From Phoronis australis (Eukaryota > Phoronida > Phoronidae): a stretch of 39,293 nucleotides of DNA. The position numbers were made by a program, and so were the translations under genes. Numbering within the stretch: the stretch's first letter is position 1; each line of letters starts with the position of its first letter. The DNA is taken from contig NMRA01000452.1 in the NCBI GenBank assembly GCA_002633005.1, forward strand, positions 328,021-367,313, read 5' to 3'. Under the pieces are notes generated by a model, which saw only the letters and a program-made list of their open reading frames with translations, searched no databases and was not told the origin of the DNA. Of this stretch, positions 23,269-35,716 are shown piece by piece.

Positions 23269-24109
23269 CGAAATTGCGCAAGTATTCTTCTCGAATAAGC
23301 GCTTAAATAATTCACATATTGCTCGCTTACAAGATCACGTTTAATAAGACTATAAAATTCATATTGATATTTATTATTGCTGATGACAGTAGAAAATTGA
23401 GTTAGTTATGCTGAATCAGAGACCTATAATTAAGTTGAAACACAAAGTTTCCCTGTCGAAGTTTATTAGCTCTTTCCACCCATTAAAATATGTGCTCTTT
23501 AAGTTTTAGAAGTAGTTTGATTTCCAAAATTATCTAATATATGGATATACAGTAGAACACAGACAGTTTTTGGGAAGCTTTTATTACGTTTCTGCAACAA
23601 CCATGATAGTTAGATGATGACGACAATTACATGATAACGAGGCGTCTTGTGTATGGGTGGGGGTTTGTTGCGTGTGTCTCAGTATATATTTCCTACATCT
23701 ACATGTTATTCCGTAAATTTGTTTCAGAATTTTGCCCCACCTTTTGAAAATTTCTGGCTATTCACAAAAGACAAAAATCAATGCAATCCTACATGAAGTC
23801 GTATCTGAATAGATATGATAGCACATTAGAAATACGCAACGTTGTGAAGCTTCGTGTCAGTTGGACAAACACAGACGAAGCTCTGACCCTGACCTACATG
23901 TAGGCCAGAGAAGGCCAAAATGTTATCATCACTGGCCAGTGAGGCCGGCAGTGGAAAAATGACACCTTTAAAGTTGAGTACACAAAATGGGAAGTCTAAA
24001 GTCTATAAACGTATGTGCTTTTACGGGAATGGCAACTCTTCAGTTCCGAGAAATATATGCAACCACTTTTCACACTAAATAGGTGTTATTAGCTAGAAAA
24101 ATGAGTTTC

Positions 24110-24190
24110 ATCGAGATCGGCGTCAGCGCGGAGTCGAACTTGCAACCCCTGCTTCGTAGACTATGGCTCTGCTGGCGGAAGTAACCTACA
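24110..24190 (-). repeat. tRNA-derived SINE-like fragment
   Basis: On the minus strand, gcagagccatagtctacgaa and then ggggttgcaagttcgactcc resemble a tRNA anticodon-to-T-arm segment with a B-box (GTTCGACTCC). A cloverleaf 5' half is not convincing, so I do not call a tRNA gene. It lies within segmental duplication copy 1. Confidence 0.35.
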
Positions 24191-25894
24191 ATCTATGGGA
24201 GAGTATTGCAGCACAACTAACTGGTAATATTACCGGCGTGAATTGTTGATTTGTAAAAAAAATGCAAAACAACGATTTTGTTGTTATGTGGCTCTGATCA
24301 GGGGCAGTAACTTCAAGAATTCCATACTATTCAACAATAATTCCAAATGCGTGTTTCGTCAGTTAAACCAATAATAACCCTAGGAAACTTTTCGAAACTG
24401 AGCCTCGTCAAGCAGTTAAAACCACAAATTTGTTCTTATAAACTAATGCAAATACTTCTGAAATTGCTGGTATCCCAAAACATGGTAAGGTGCATTATGG
24501 GACATATTTTTATCAGGGTAAAAGGCATCAATTTATTTTCCTTTTGAACCAGTTAAACAGGGCAAATTGCAGCTTTTAACTATAGTTCTGTCAAATTTTT
24601 GAGATTTTTTCTTAAAGCACAGTTAGGTTCCTGTTTGTTTTTCTCCATTCTAAAAAAGTAATTATTCATAAAACATCTCAAAAACAATTTCACTTCATAA
24701 GTTTTACATATAAAACAGCATAAAAACGACAACCTAAAATACAGCACGGTGGAAGTGGAATACGATGTTCACTTATTAAAGGAATAAAATTTGTCTTGAT
24801 TCGCTTGTGTTTTCTGAGCGACATTCATGTTACATGGCACAGTGATTTACCAAAAAATGGTTATCGAGAACTTCTTTGTCTGTATTACCAAAGCGATTTT
24901 CCATCCAGAAAAGTTTTCTGGGTGGCTCATTCGGAAGAAAATAGTGGGATTCTTTCGGAAACATTTATTGTTTACCCCAGCGTCCTCGTTGAGCAGTGGG
25001 CTTTAATGTAAAAGACTAGAATAAGACATATAAGAATATTCAAATCAGTGCTGTTGGCGTCCGAAGCGGTGATTCGTTGACATTTACTACGAAAGTCAAC
25101 ACCAGCGGGTACACTCCTCAGCTGATTAGAACGACGTCTTTCGTGAAAACGGTTCGTTTATTTATAGATTGTAACCTTCGTTGACTTGAAACACCAGTCG
25201 TGTTCATATTAACCATAGAGTAGGTCGCCTCTATTGACATTCGGTGAGTTTAAATTATCATAAGGGCCATTTTAAGGACTATAAATGAATAGAATAATAT
25301 ATTTTTGCTAAATTTTCTATACATTTGTATTAATTGTGAAATATAAAAAGATCCCGAAAAACCCGCGTGTGGGTATTTCCGGTCTTTGTTTCTTCCTTGT
25401 TGGTGAGGCTCTTACGAAAATTCCGGTTCGTCGCCGGGATAGCTTTCCGTGGACTAAATTTCTGCCGAGAAAAATGAGATCACGAAGTGATGTTGCTTCA
25501 CAGTAAATGTGCAACGCTGCTCTAATGCTACAGAATGTACACTTATCTTTGTATTCTGTTGCTTAAGTTTTTGTATGACCCTAGAAAAATGTCCATATTT
25601 GGCTAATTTCGGAACATTATATCTCAAGGAACGACTAAATGGCTCTATGCGAAACTTTCAGACGTTTTGCTTTGAACATGCATTGTTTGCTGTTGGGGGA
25701 TATAACTGGAAACGGTGGAGCGACGAGTGCCGATCTACTTAATATCTGAACTGTCGAATGTTTGTAGCCGATAAACCATTTGCAGCATTGTGTACTTTTT
25801 CACTCGTTCGTATCGCATACGAGAGAACCATGGTGACAACTGATAGAAAGACTGAGTTAAGCGCTAAATATAAAATGCAAATCTACAAACTTAC

Positions 25895-26854
25895 ATCTAC
25901 ATTAGCTTCCGTCGTCATCTGTTTTGCTTCACCGTATTTGCTGGCTTGTGCTAGGATTTCTCCCACATCTGTCTTAAAGGCAAGAAGAACATCTCGCCCT
26001 TGGTGATGATCTTCTAATTCTGGAATGTGGAAGAGCAACCGTTCTTTCAGTAGGGTAGCATGTGTGTCGGGTGATTCGATTCCTAGCTGCTCCAGCCTCT
26101 TCCTGTACAGACAAAACAAGTCTACAAGTCGGAAAACCGGTGGATCTGAACCATCACTTGCAGTTTTCACCTCAGTAATGTATGTCACGAGTTCCGAAAA
26201 AGTCATCGGATAAGCATTCTTTGTTTGGAGAGTCCCTTCTTCTTTCTTATGCTTTTGAGCATTCAGAAATGCCCTTTCTCTGTTGTACAGAGCTAACAAG
26301 CATGCTGGATGATATTTTACTTCCTGTGCGATGACATCTCCGGCACTAAGTTTTGCTAGGAGCTTACCATCATTGAGAGTCTTGGCACATTCATTGATAG
26401 TGTGGTTCAATGTCAAGGTCATAGCTTGTCTCAGGGTTTCCCCTTCCTCCTCAAACAAGAAGCATTCGGTAGTCTTGGGGTCTATGATTCTCCTTGGTAC
26501 TTTGCTGTAGTTGCTACTGTCACTAATGTATGATACAAGGGCTGATGATCTTTTTTCAGCTCGCTGCAGGTTCGTATTGCAGAAGAGCCACCTGCAGCTG
26601 GAATGGTACTGGGCATTGTTCTTTCTCAAAGTGTTCTCTATCCCGCTGCCATCGTCAAGTCTTGCGGGATCCAGATGTATTGGCAATTCATTGAGAGAAT
26701 GAAATTGAGGGTTATTCGCCCCTAACTGGCTGTATCCGCAATCTTGCCGTTTCGAAGGATTTGAAAGTGGAGACGTGAGATATTCCTTCATGTCCGTTTG
26801 ACAAAGACAACATTTGTCCAAGTTGGTGCGCCAAAGTGTTTTACTGGAAGCCAT
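25895..26854 (-). CDS. Exon of a multi-copy Cys/His protein family (uncharacterised, N-terminal part)
   Basis: This is an open exon of exactly 320 codons from ATG (MASSKTLWR) to a consensus phase-0 donor (gtagat|gtaagt). Residues about 13-110 form a putative zinc-binding module: DKCCLCQ near 14-20, then RLDDGSGIENTLRKNNAQYH followed by SSCRWLFC. A second module near residues 165-190 reads LLAKLSAGDVIAQEVKYHPA then CLLALYNRER, with His/Cys spacing typical of the family. Residues about 215-300 (MTFSELVTYITE, LKERLLFHIPEL, GRDVLLAF) continue the known order. I recognise the family as a very abundant uncharacterised group in corals, amphioxus and fishes, probably spread with a mobile element. The function is unknown. 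Downstream exons were not found before 14.2 kb. A C-terminal fragment of the family lies at 9913-10449 on the other strand. Confidence 0.7.
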
Positions 26855-27700
26855 TGTTATTTTTACGATACGCAGGGTCGAGGATTTATCCTTTTACCAC
26901 CCTGTGTCCCGGGCACTTTACTGTATGGGATACGACTAGGTTCATGCATTTTGCCCTACTCCTAGCCCGACCGTTCATCCAACGCCATTTAAGTCCCTAC
27001 CGATCTGTACACCATCCGGATAACTATGAACCCCATTGTCTTTGGCTCAGCTTTCCCGCACTGCCACATCCTGTCAATTCAAGTGCGACTGCTTAACTGA
27101 TGGGGTAGATTAAGCAGCATTTGGGACACTAAACAGGTATATCTAATAAAAATTCCTCTTCAGTTGACATTGAGCCCCATGCTGAGTTTCACAGCAGTAA
27201 TTGTCACCAGTGTGCCCTGGCAGTGCCAGACAATTACTCACCAGACATTGTCTTCAAGTCATGGCCCGTCATCTTCATGTTCAGTATTTTTAGAGGTAGA
27301 CATACTTTAATTCACACACACACGGAGCTTTTGTGTGTTACTCTCACTTACGTTTTGCCCGCGAGCCAACGCGGTGTCCCGGGGTGTGGCCGTTGCTGCA
27401 CACCAGCAACTCCTTGGAGCCATAAGTGAGAGTTGGCAATAGAGGTGAGGACCAGTGTCAGAAGTCCATCCTGCTTAAACAAAGGTACTACCTCTACCAC
27501 TGCACCCGTACACACTATGCATAATTTATGTTCAGCTATTGATAAAAGACAAATGGATCATGACCAAAGCATTCGACCAGACAAAAATCATATAAACTGA
27601 CCGAATTAAAGTGTATAAGTGCCTATGTCCTGACAATATATACAATTGAGAGTGTTCACAATATCCAAAATGATTTAAGCATACCCAAAACTATAATATT
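26855..27700. other. Upstream flank of the 320-codon exon
   Basis: No exon is supported here. There is a small inverted pair, actctcacttacg (27339) and ataagtgagagt (27422), around a GC-richer stretch near 27360-27420. I cannot tell a promoter from background. Confidence 0.3.
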
Positions 27701-28944
27701 TGATACCAAGATCGCTAAAATCGGTTTGGTAGATACTGATTTACAAGGAAAATCATTATCGCGAACACTGGATGGCGGCCATCTTGAAAAATGGCTGCCA
27801 TCTTGGATTTTCAGATGGTTAGTCGGACAGATCTCTTATGTATGCTATTATGCGTCATCATGGAAAATTTGGTGCTTGTATCATCATTTGCGTGATTCTG
27901 GTGCATATTTGCACTTATCTGCCCAGCTATATGGGCTATAGTCAGGTGAACACCTAATGAGCTCGTGAGCAAGACAGCGCGTGCTACACGGTCCGCCATA
28001 TCGGTAAAGAGAAGAAATGTAAACAAAAGCGCGCTCCCGTTATGGCAGCTGGCAAATATCCAGAATATTTGAAATTTCCAATGCTGGAAAGCTTGTAAAA
28101 TATTTGCTAACACAAGGCAATGTAAACCTGTGGCAGGTTCACTGCTTAGACAAGAACATATAAGTCAGTGCACAAACAAAATTCCCAATGCTTTGACTGG
28201 AATTTTCGGTTGCTACGTTCTGGGAGGTCAAACAATTTCATCTAATGTAGACAATTTTCGCAAATAAAACGCATACATGAGAGTCGAGGTAAGAGTTATT
28301 TTAGTGATACGCTCTATTTTATAACTCTTGTACTTGTCCCAGCACCAAATTTATTTTATCGTGGAGAACTAAAATTGAAACGATTGTTCCATATACCCTG
28401 TTGTCAAAACCTCAGTAATTGAGAAGCATGTACATAGGGGAATCCTGAATTTTAAAGTGTCCGCAATATTACATGATATACCAATCAAGGCACCCGTTCG
28501 ATACGAACATGGTGTGCAGAATCGCAGAATTTTCAGTCAATAAGAAACACAGGGTTCATTCCGTATAGGCAATCAGAAGAAGGATAACAAAAATATTCAA
28601 CAACAGAAACAACACAATGAGATGCACCATCTCAAACAATTGTGTTTCGATTATTTCAAAATATCCCCACCACACAGTAAAACACACACACGTGGGACAT
28701 GTCTAGCTGGAAAAGATTACTTCCCTGGTCGGATTGCAACCAACTCGAATTAAATCCCTCGATTCAGCTGGATCTGACACATTTCTGCTCCACAGGTGTA
28801 TGTCTTTTAACTGACAACACCTTGCCACAATAGAAATAGGACAAAAGTCAATGGGCAAACTGAACCCACACATTACTACAGTGTAAGTACCAGAAGACCA
28901 CCGCCTTACACCAACAGGACTGACTAGAAAAAATACGTTTTTTC

Positions 28945-29043
28945 CCTAAGACAGTTGCAAATTGGAATAGCTTGCCGGGCTACACAGTATCTGTCCCAAA
29001 TCTACAACAGCAAGCTACCTGCCTTCCAAAAGTAACTTTGTGA
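28945..29043 (+). pseudogene. LINE ORF2 C-terminal remnant, plus strand
   Basis: The plus-strand frame reads LEKIRFFPKTVANWNSLPGY, then TVSVPNLQQQ and LPKVTL before a TGA. The pattern SFFPRT...WN.LP, ending ...LAKVTL-stop, is the typical C-terminus of a common class of metazoan LINE ORF2. An in-frame stop lies just upstream (28942-28944), so only the last ~33 codons survive. Confidence 0.6.
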
Positions 29044-29089
29044 GGTGTACCATTTTTGGGGCACTCCTTCTTAATTCCTGCCCTATTCT

Positions 29090-29183
29090 CAATGACCTGG
29101 CTATATCAATCAATCTTCAAAGTAATGTCCACAACGCAATGACCTGGCTATATCAATCAACCTTCAAAGTGATGTCCAATACG
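29090..29183 (+). repeat. 47-bp tandem duplication
   Basis: The block caatgacctggctatatcaa with its following bases occurs at 29090 and again at 29137, with a few changes (aatcttc/aaccttc, agtaatg/agtgatg). Confidence 0.9.
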
Positions 29184-32040
29184 CAAAAATATAATTTTTC
29201 AAAATCTTATAATCATTTTGTCTTTGTTTCTTCGTCGCTATACACTGCAAGGAAATATCGTGGAAAGAATATGTTAAAAAACTCTTAGAATGCAGATCAA
29301 ATTACAAGGCCTGAATGTTCCTATTAGATGAGCACATCCAGCCTAAAAACGGGGGCTCGAAATTTTGAGAATGCGGATATTTTACTAAATTTTACCGGAT
29401 ACGTTCAGAGCTATGAAATGTGCATTCGCAGAATTTTGGTATTTCCTTCCTTCTTGTGGACTGTAGTCTCGTTTCCTACTTTTTCGGAGATTTTGTTTCT
29501 CTGAGGCGGACATTTTGTCCACTTCGCCAAATGGGAGCTCCTTCGAGCTTCCCGAGTCCCCCATGCGCAAATGTATTAAACGACCTCAGAGAATAACACG
29601 TCGCTGTGTAATCAAGGCATTGGTAAATGATGCATTGTTGGCATGTTTTAAAGCTTCATGTGGGCGAGACCAACATAAAACTTGTCACAATTGTTACAGG
29701 TCAAAAGATAAGAAAGAAAGCTTTTAAACAATAACTGCCAACCTGTTAAATCCACTGTCAGCGCTGTTCTGTTGTTTGCAAGTGTAGGCTATAAAAAATG
29801 TTAGCAAACGGTGTACATAGTCAAACAGTCACACAAGAAGCAAAATAAATTTCCTGATGGCCCACCCGAACAAAGCTACTCGGGCTAGCCACGGTTAGAA
29901 TGAAGGGCATGGTTTCCTAACATAGACTGAAGGCGGCACAGCTGTATTTATTTCTTTCAATATGGAAGGTTAACGCTCGAACCCTTACCCAGCTGTCCTA
30001 GGGATCAAATGGAGTAGAATAATTGTTTCTGCGATCGCATTCTCCACCGCAAAATCAATTTTTAATCATTGCAAGGCCATAAAGTTACACCATTGGTTCT
30101 GGGTCCGAGGTCTAATCTTTCTAATGGAAATTGAATTTGAAATTGTTACTTATTTTTAACGTTTTCATGCTCAAAATAACTGTCAGACTCAATAATTCTG
30201 CGCTGAAGTAAGTTAAGTTTTTTGTGGATGACTGTCTAATAATACTTGTTTGCACTTAATGACCCTAGCATTAAAGCTATGAATTTGAATCCGAACTTTT
30301 GAGTTGCCTCGAGTCACAGCTCGAATCTTGGAGTCTCCAAGGGCAAATCAGGACTAGAAACTAACGTGCATAAAGTATTATGTACTCGATCATATTATTT
30401 TAATTTGTATTCAAAGCAGGGCAAAAGTGATAAGAATAAGTTTGAGTAAAATTTCAGGACAAAATTGCAGACGCCTGATTGTTTACAAAGCGAGCACCTC
30501 ACTTGTTAAAGAAAAACGATTTCGACCTATATCACCCGACATCAGACGATGTTGGAAGAAGGATAGTAACCTATTTCAGTTGGCTTTTTCTACTCGACAA
30601 CTAAACACTGGCACATCATCCCATCAGTTTTCAAAAGAACACAGATAAAAACAATACCATGTTTTGTTAGACCCAACAGTATGAATTCACTAGCTTTTGA
30701 ACAAACCGAGCTTGGCCAGCTTCTGTCACACATTACCAGTGTTGAATGTCTCAGTGTGCAACATGGGTCTTTCTAACTTTATTGTGAGGAGAATCGGTGG
30801 AGCTTCCAGCTACGATCTATAATTTACTAACTTGACACTTTCGTCAGAGTAAATGTTCGCAGAGTCGTGCATTCTTTTAGCTAATTTGTATTGCACGCAA
30901 AGGAACCGTGGTGATATCTTTCAAAGAGATAAACCACAGATATATAGTAGATACATGCACAAGACGGTTTATTTAACACTAAATACAAAACACAAATTGA
31001 AAACTGACACACCCTCTGATACCCACGTCATCGTCCTTCAATTACTTTAGTTTGGAGCAACTTTAAAATCACATCAGATGCATTTGATTGCTCCTAAATT
31101 TGCTAATGTCTAGAAGGAACTGAACGAAAATGCTATTTGAACATCATAACGTTAAGAAAAGTGCATTTGTATTCATCAACAATTTGTAAATGTGAAAACA
31201 AAAATTCTGCAAATACATGTAGCTGACCTTTGCACTACTGAGTATCATGTGGGGGATCACTTTGTCACGATGCTTACTGGGTATGGTTGAGGGATTTACT
31301 GCAGATCATTTCGACACAACTCGTTCTAAAAAACAGTTCGCAATTTTCAAGATACTTCATACACACATCGTAGTTTTATGTCATGTTTCTAACTAATTTA
31401 ACCAAGAAATCACAGAGATAAGGAATTAGCGTGCTTGTTTCTCTTAACATAGAACCCTAATAACTATAACTTAAAGAGATACTAAAACCCGGAATGCTAG
31501 GCTCAAACCATGTTTACGGCGAATAGCGGCTAGTGAATCTTTTCTTTGAACCCCTTTCAGTCGATGGTATTACCGTACCTAAATAGGAACCCTAACTCGC
31601 CACATTAGACAGGCTAAACAAAACTTCCACCTCAAATTTATGGTTTTAAAAGATGGCGCCACATGTATAATTGGACGTTATTAGCGAGAAAAGAAGTCTA
31701 AGGCTATGCTGGCGAAAATAAATTACAATCAATGAGAGAGTATTTCAGCACAAGTAACTGATGATATTACCGACAAGAATTGTTGATTTGTGATAAAATC
31801 GCAAAACAGCAAACTTTGTTGTTTTATACCTCTGGTCAAATGTAATAACTTCAAGAAGTCTATCTCATCCATCAATAATAATAACTTCAAGAAATCTATA
31901 CCATGCAACAGTTATTCCAAATGCGTGTTTCTTCCGTAAAACCCATAATAATCCTTCGCGTGGCCAAGCAATTAAAAACACAATTTTTTATGATAAACAA
32001 ACAAATCTACTTCTTAAATTACTAAAGTGCTCGCATCCCA

Positions 32041-32570
32041 AATAGCTACTACAAAGTTTAAGAGAGGCAACTTATGTTGAACAGAATGCTGTTATCTTCG
32101 TAATCCTGTGATCTCATCCAGATCATCAGCCGTCGGAAGCAGGTTTGATTTCAAAACCTGGTACGTGGCCTCTCAGTAGCGAGTCGACAGTGGCTGGCTA
32201 TGTCACTGTCCATCAGAGGATGGCTTCCAGTTGCGCTGTTCTCGTCTCCACCACAACCAGCATAATGCCTGTTCCGCCACTTCACTAAATTGCCTGACTG
32301 TTTCGCATCCCAAAGCACAATAGCTACTACAAAGTTTAAGAGAGGCAACTTATATTGAACAGAATGTTGTAATCTTCATAATCCTGTGATCTCATCCAGA
32401 CCACCAGCATTCGGAAGCAGGTTTGATTCCAAAATCTGGTACGCGGCCTCTCAGTAGCGAGTCGACAGTGGCTGGCCACGTCAAAGGATGGCTTCCAGTT
32501 GCGCTGTTCTCGTCTCCATCACAACCAGCATAATGCCTGTTCCGCCACTTCACTAAAGCGCCTCACTGTA
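32041..32570 (+). repeat. Two-copy tandem repeat, 278-bp period
   Basis: aatagctactacaaagttta occurs at 32041 and 32319, and the following about 250 bp match closely (agaggcaacttat, aatcctgtgatctcatccag, ggaagcaggtttgat, cgagtcgacagtggctggc). The second copy lacks about 14 bp (atgtcactgtccat region). A SINE-like origin is possible but not shown. Confidence 0.9.
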
Positions 32571-32994
32571 TTGCGATGTTACTTGGCAGTTATGTTGTTA
32601 GACGTCGATGAGCCGCTTGACCAGGGAATCATCTTGTTCTTGTTTCCACAGCTTTTTAGTCACGTGTTATCGGTCTCATTATTTCAGAAGTTTTGTGACT
32701 AAGATAGCAAGTAATGAAGTAAAGTAAGTAATTTTTATCATAGTGACGTGTTCAAATGAATTTAAACAATTAATACGTTACAAAACAGGATCACCCAGCC
32801 CTCCACTGGGCTTATAAGTCACTTAAGACACATGATAAAAAAAGAAAAAAGTGTACACTCATTGCAAGCGGACCAAAGAGAGAACACGGAGATAACAGTG
32901 ATCATGTATAAATATAATTTTTCCTTACTTCAAAAATATTTTTGATGAAAACTGAAGTTTTTCTGTTAACATCTTTTTGCATAATTGTACGAAA

Positions 32995-34686
32995 TCATGT
33001 ATATTTAATCTCAACTTGACAATAAAAAGTGTTTCTGGCATCTAAGAAAAACGGACACTCAAACAGAAAATGTAGTTCAGTTTCGACCTGACCAGTGTGA
33101 CAAAGACAGCAAATTCTATCATCAAATTCTAGCGAACAAAAACGCCCAACCTCAAGCAATAGCTGTAGGGTTCCGCTTCTAATTTGAGCAAGAATTGACC
33201 TACTAGGCAGAGTTAAGTCTAAATGCACTTAAGGCTCAACTTCAAAAACATGCTTCATCAAAACATAGGTACTTAACTTTCCTTTCGAACGGCATCCAAA
33301 AAACAACCCATTACAAGCCAAATCATGCAAAATATTCTTACAGTGAGAGATAAAATGAACATAAGTCATGAACAAAACTTCAGAAGATCAATTATTAGTA
33401 CAGGTAGTGTAAATGCACAAAAGTCTATCTTCTTCGAATTTTAAAACACGATTCCACATTCTCAAAGGCTCAATTTTCCGGAGAATTCCCACCCCATGTC
33501 ACCCATAACAGCATGATTAGGATCGAGTTCGTGAACGCCCAAAAAATCGCACGGCTCTATTCTGAATGACATCATAGTCCTGTAAACTAGAATCCCCAAA
33601 GACACCAACACAATAATCTTTAACAGGTACAACGCATGCATTGGATAATGTAGTGAATGTTCTGTACCTCAAATATTTATTCTTTTTAAATTTATTAATT
33701 AAAGCGCCCAAAGTTCTTCCGGCGGATTCGGACAGAGTTTTAGCAGTTTTCAGAAAACTTTAAAAAGTTCATTTAAAATCATTCCTAAATATTTATAATT
33801 AGGTACATACTTTAGGTCCAGTCGACCCAACCGAAATGGATATAGACTAGGAGAGACATGCTTGGATCTGAAGTAAATAATATTAGTTTTTTCCTGATTG
33901 ACAATTAGCCTCCATTTAGAGCACCATTTGTCAACTATATTCAATAAACCCTGTAAATTTTCTTCGCTCTCGGCAAGTACAACTATATCATCCACATAAA
34001 ACAAAGATTAAACATTATCAACACCCATAAGAATTCCTAAATTTAACTGTTTTAATTCCGTTGCCAAATCATTTATAAATAGTGCAAAAAGAGTGGGTGA
34101 TGAAACATCTCTTGTTTGACCCCATAAGTTGTATCAAATAAGTCTGTAATGGTATTAATTTTGAACACAGGATTGACTTTCGGCATAGATATTTTTAACC
34201 GATTCATGAAGCTTTCTAACTATCTAGCATTTGAAAAAAGTAAACTATTTCTATCTACCCAGTCAAAAGCTTTTTGCATATCAATAAAACTCGCAAATAT
34301 TGATTTTTTTGGTATTCAATCGGTTACGTATAACCGAGGTCAAAACAAAGACGTGATCAACACATGCTCTGTCACGACGAAAGCCATTTTGCTCTTCAAC
34401 AAGGAGCCCGATTTCCTCCGCGTACTCAACCAGTCTATTTTGTTCAATGCACTACTATACAACTTGTATATGTTGGACAGCAAGCTAATTCCCCTATAAC
34501 TCAACGGGACGTGCGGGTCCTTCTCTGACCCCTTTGGAATTGGCATAATAAGGGATTTATCCCATAAACTAGGAACCATGCCGTAACGAAAACCATTTGG
34601 AACAAATAAGTCAAAAGGTCAATAGCGGTATCATTTTTACATACTTGGTTAATTCCTACTTCTTTATAATAATTAGATTTCATCAC
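32995..34686 (-). pseudogene. Decayed LINE with reverse transcriptase domain
   Basis: Minus-strand fragments in order cover most of a non-LTR reverse transcriptase. They are: MVPSLWDKSLIMPIPKGSEK then LSYRGISLLSNIYKLYSSAL (34340-34579); FIDMQKAFDWVDR (about 34245-34290); the catalytic FYVDDIVVLAESEENLQ (33950-34004) with VDKWCSKWRLIVNQEKTN; the thumb/connection AVRFFGRSR (33517-33711); and the terminal zinc motif CCLCHTGQVETELHFLFEC (32995-33228). Several frameshifts and stops separate them, so the element is dead. The 5' end (endonuclease) is missing. It inserted into segmental duplication copy 2. Confidence 0.85.
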
Positions 34687-35144
34687 TGCCCGCGTTACTT
34701 AATCGCGAGTACTATTCTCATGAAAGTCTTCGTATTCTGCTGCTTTAAAGCAGCAAGTTATAAGACCATAGAAAAATGTCCATATTCGAATAACATCAGT
34801 CAGTTGTATTGAGAGGACAATTGTTTTTTTATGTTAGCCACTCTATTGTGCATTGACTCGTGGCACCACAGTCAATATTCCACACCGCACGTCACTTTAA
34901 CCCCTTCACATTCTTGAAGCATTTTTTCATCATGATACTCAACAACATTATGAGGCAAAATGTGTTTATCCTCGGGTCTGTTTTACTTTGACACGTTTAG
35001 CACTCCAAACGAGAAGAGTAAACTCAAATTCCAAAACTCATCATTCTTGAAATTCAACACATGCGAAGCAAAAAATCACCAAGGACAATCCAAAACAATA
35101 CTCAAGAATCTCCTGTTGAAGATAAACCGAACCATTTATACATA

Positions 35145-35268
35145 TGTACATAATGCATACAAACATACATACACATATATAGATATATAAATACATAAAT
35201 AAATAAATACATACTTTCACACACACAAACACACACACACATACATACACACACACCTACATAAACAT
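35145..35268. repeat. Compound microsatellite (ATAC / AAAT / CA)
   Basis: Imperfect runs of catacata, aaataaat and cacacaca occur back to back. Frames through it are artefacts. Confidence 0.9.
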
Positions 35269-35537
35269 TACAATATCCGCATTACTACGTGGCAATGAGC
35301 CACAGAGATTACAAAATCTGTCCCCTGCTGTATTAAACTGTTTTACACACAACGCTTCCCAGAGTACAAATATGCAGCGTACAATAAGACCACCCGAATC
35401 CAGAACCCAAAAAAGCTCAAGCCGGCGATCGTCTGCTCCGTAATGCAGCAGCACATAATGAAAAGATGCTGCCTGTTTACCACGATAAACTGAACTTGTG
35501 GCTTATAGAAATGTTCTAAAAATCAAAGTTTATTTAC

Positions 35538-35639
35538 CCTCAACACACGATGCAGCTTTATATGACTCACACTCCATACTCGTCAACATGATACACGGCA
35601 AAGTTGACTTATCCTCATACAAGACTGAGATTTCAAGTC
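35538..35639 (-). CDS. Candidate symmetric exon (102 nt, phase 1-1)
   Basis: An acceptor with a good pyrimidine tract (attctcttatttag) and a donor (gagg|gtaaat) bound a frame that reads LEISVLYEDKSTLPCIMLTS, then MECESYKAASCVE. The length is divisible by three with phase 1 at both ends, like exons A-C of the left gene. A second acceptor 15 bp further in would give 87 nt in the same frame. A related sequence (PEDKHILPHNVVEYHDEK in translation) lies near 34915-34980. No family was recognised. Confidence rests only on splice borders and phase. Confidence 0.35.
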
Positions 35640-35716
35640 CTAAATAAGAGAATATGTGTATAATTACTTGTACTTCTACACCTGCACACTTTTTCTGCAC
35701 TTGGAACCTCACGTAC

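Larger units (their letters stand above)
18650..25640 (+). repeat. Segmental duplication, copy 1
   Basis: Patches match 27950-34830 in the same order and orientation. Examples are caatgctttggctggaattc (18877) with 28182, gccatctcaaacaatt (19743) with 28627, ggttctgggtccgagg (20141) with 30094, ttccaaatgcgtgtttc (24340) with 31915, and gaaaaatgtccatatt (25585) with 34770. Copy 1 holds about 3 kb between 20.6 and 24.1 that copy 2 lacks, including the LTR and LINE remnants. Confidence 0.7.
27950..34830 (+). repeat. Segmental duplication, copy 2
   Basis: This is the partner of 18650-25640. The offset between matching anchors shifts from about 7.6 kb (near 31.9 kb) to about 9.2 kb (near 34.8 kb). 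The LINE remnant at 32995-34686, which is absent from copy 1, explains that shift. Confidence 0.7.

Noticed and set aside
24110-24190. A tRNA gene
   Set aside because: A B-box-like segment is present, but the 5' half and acceptor stem do not pair convincingly. It is more likely a SINE fragment.
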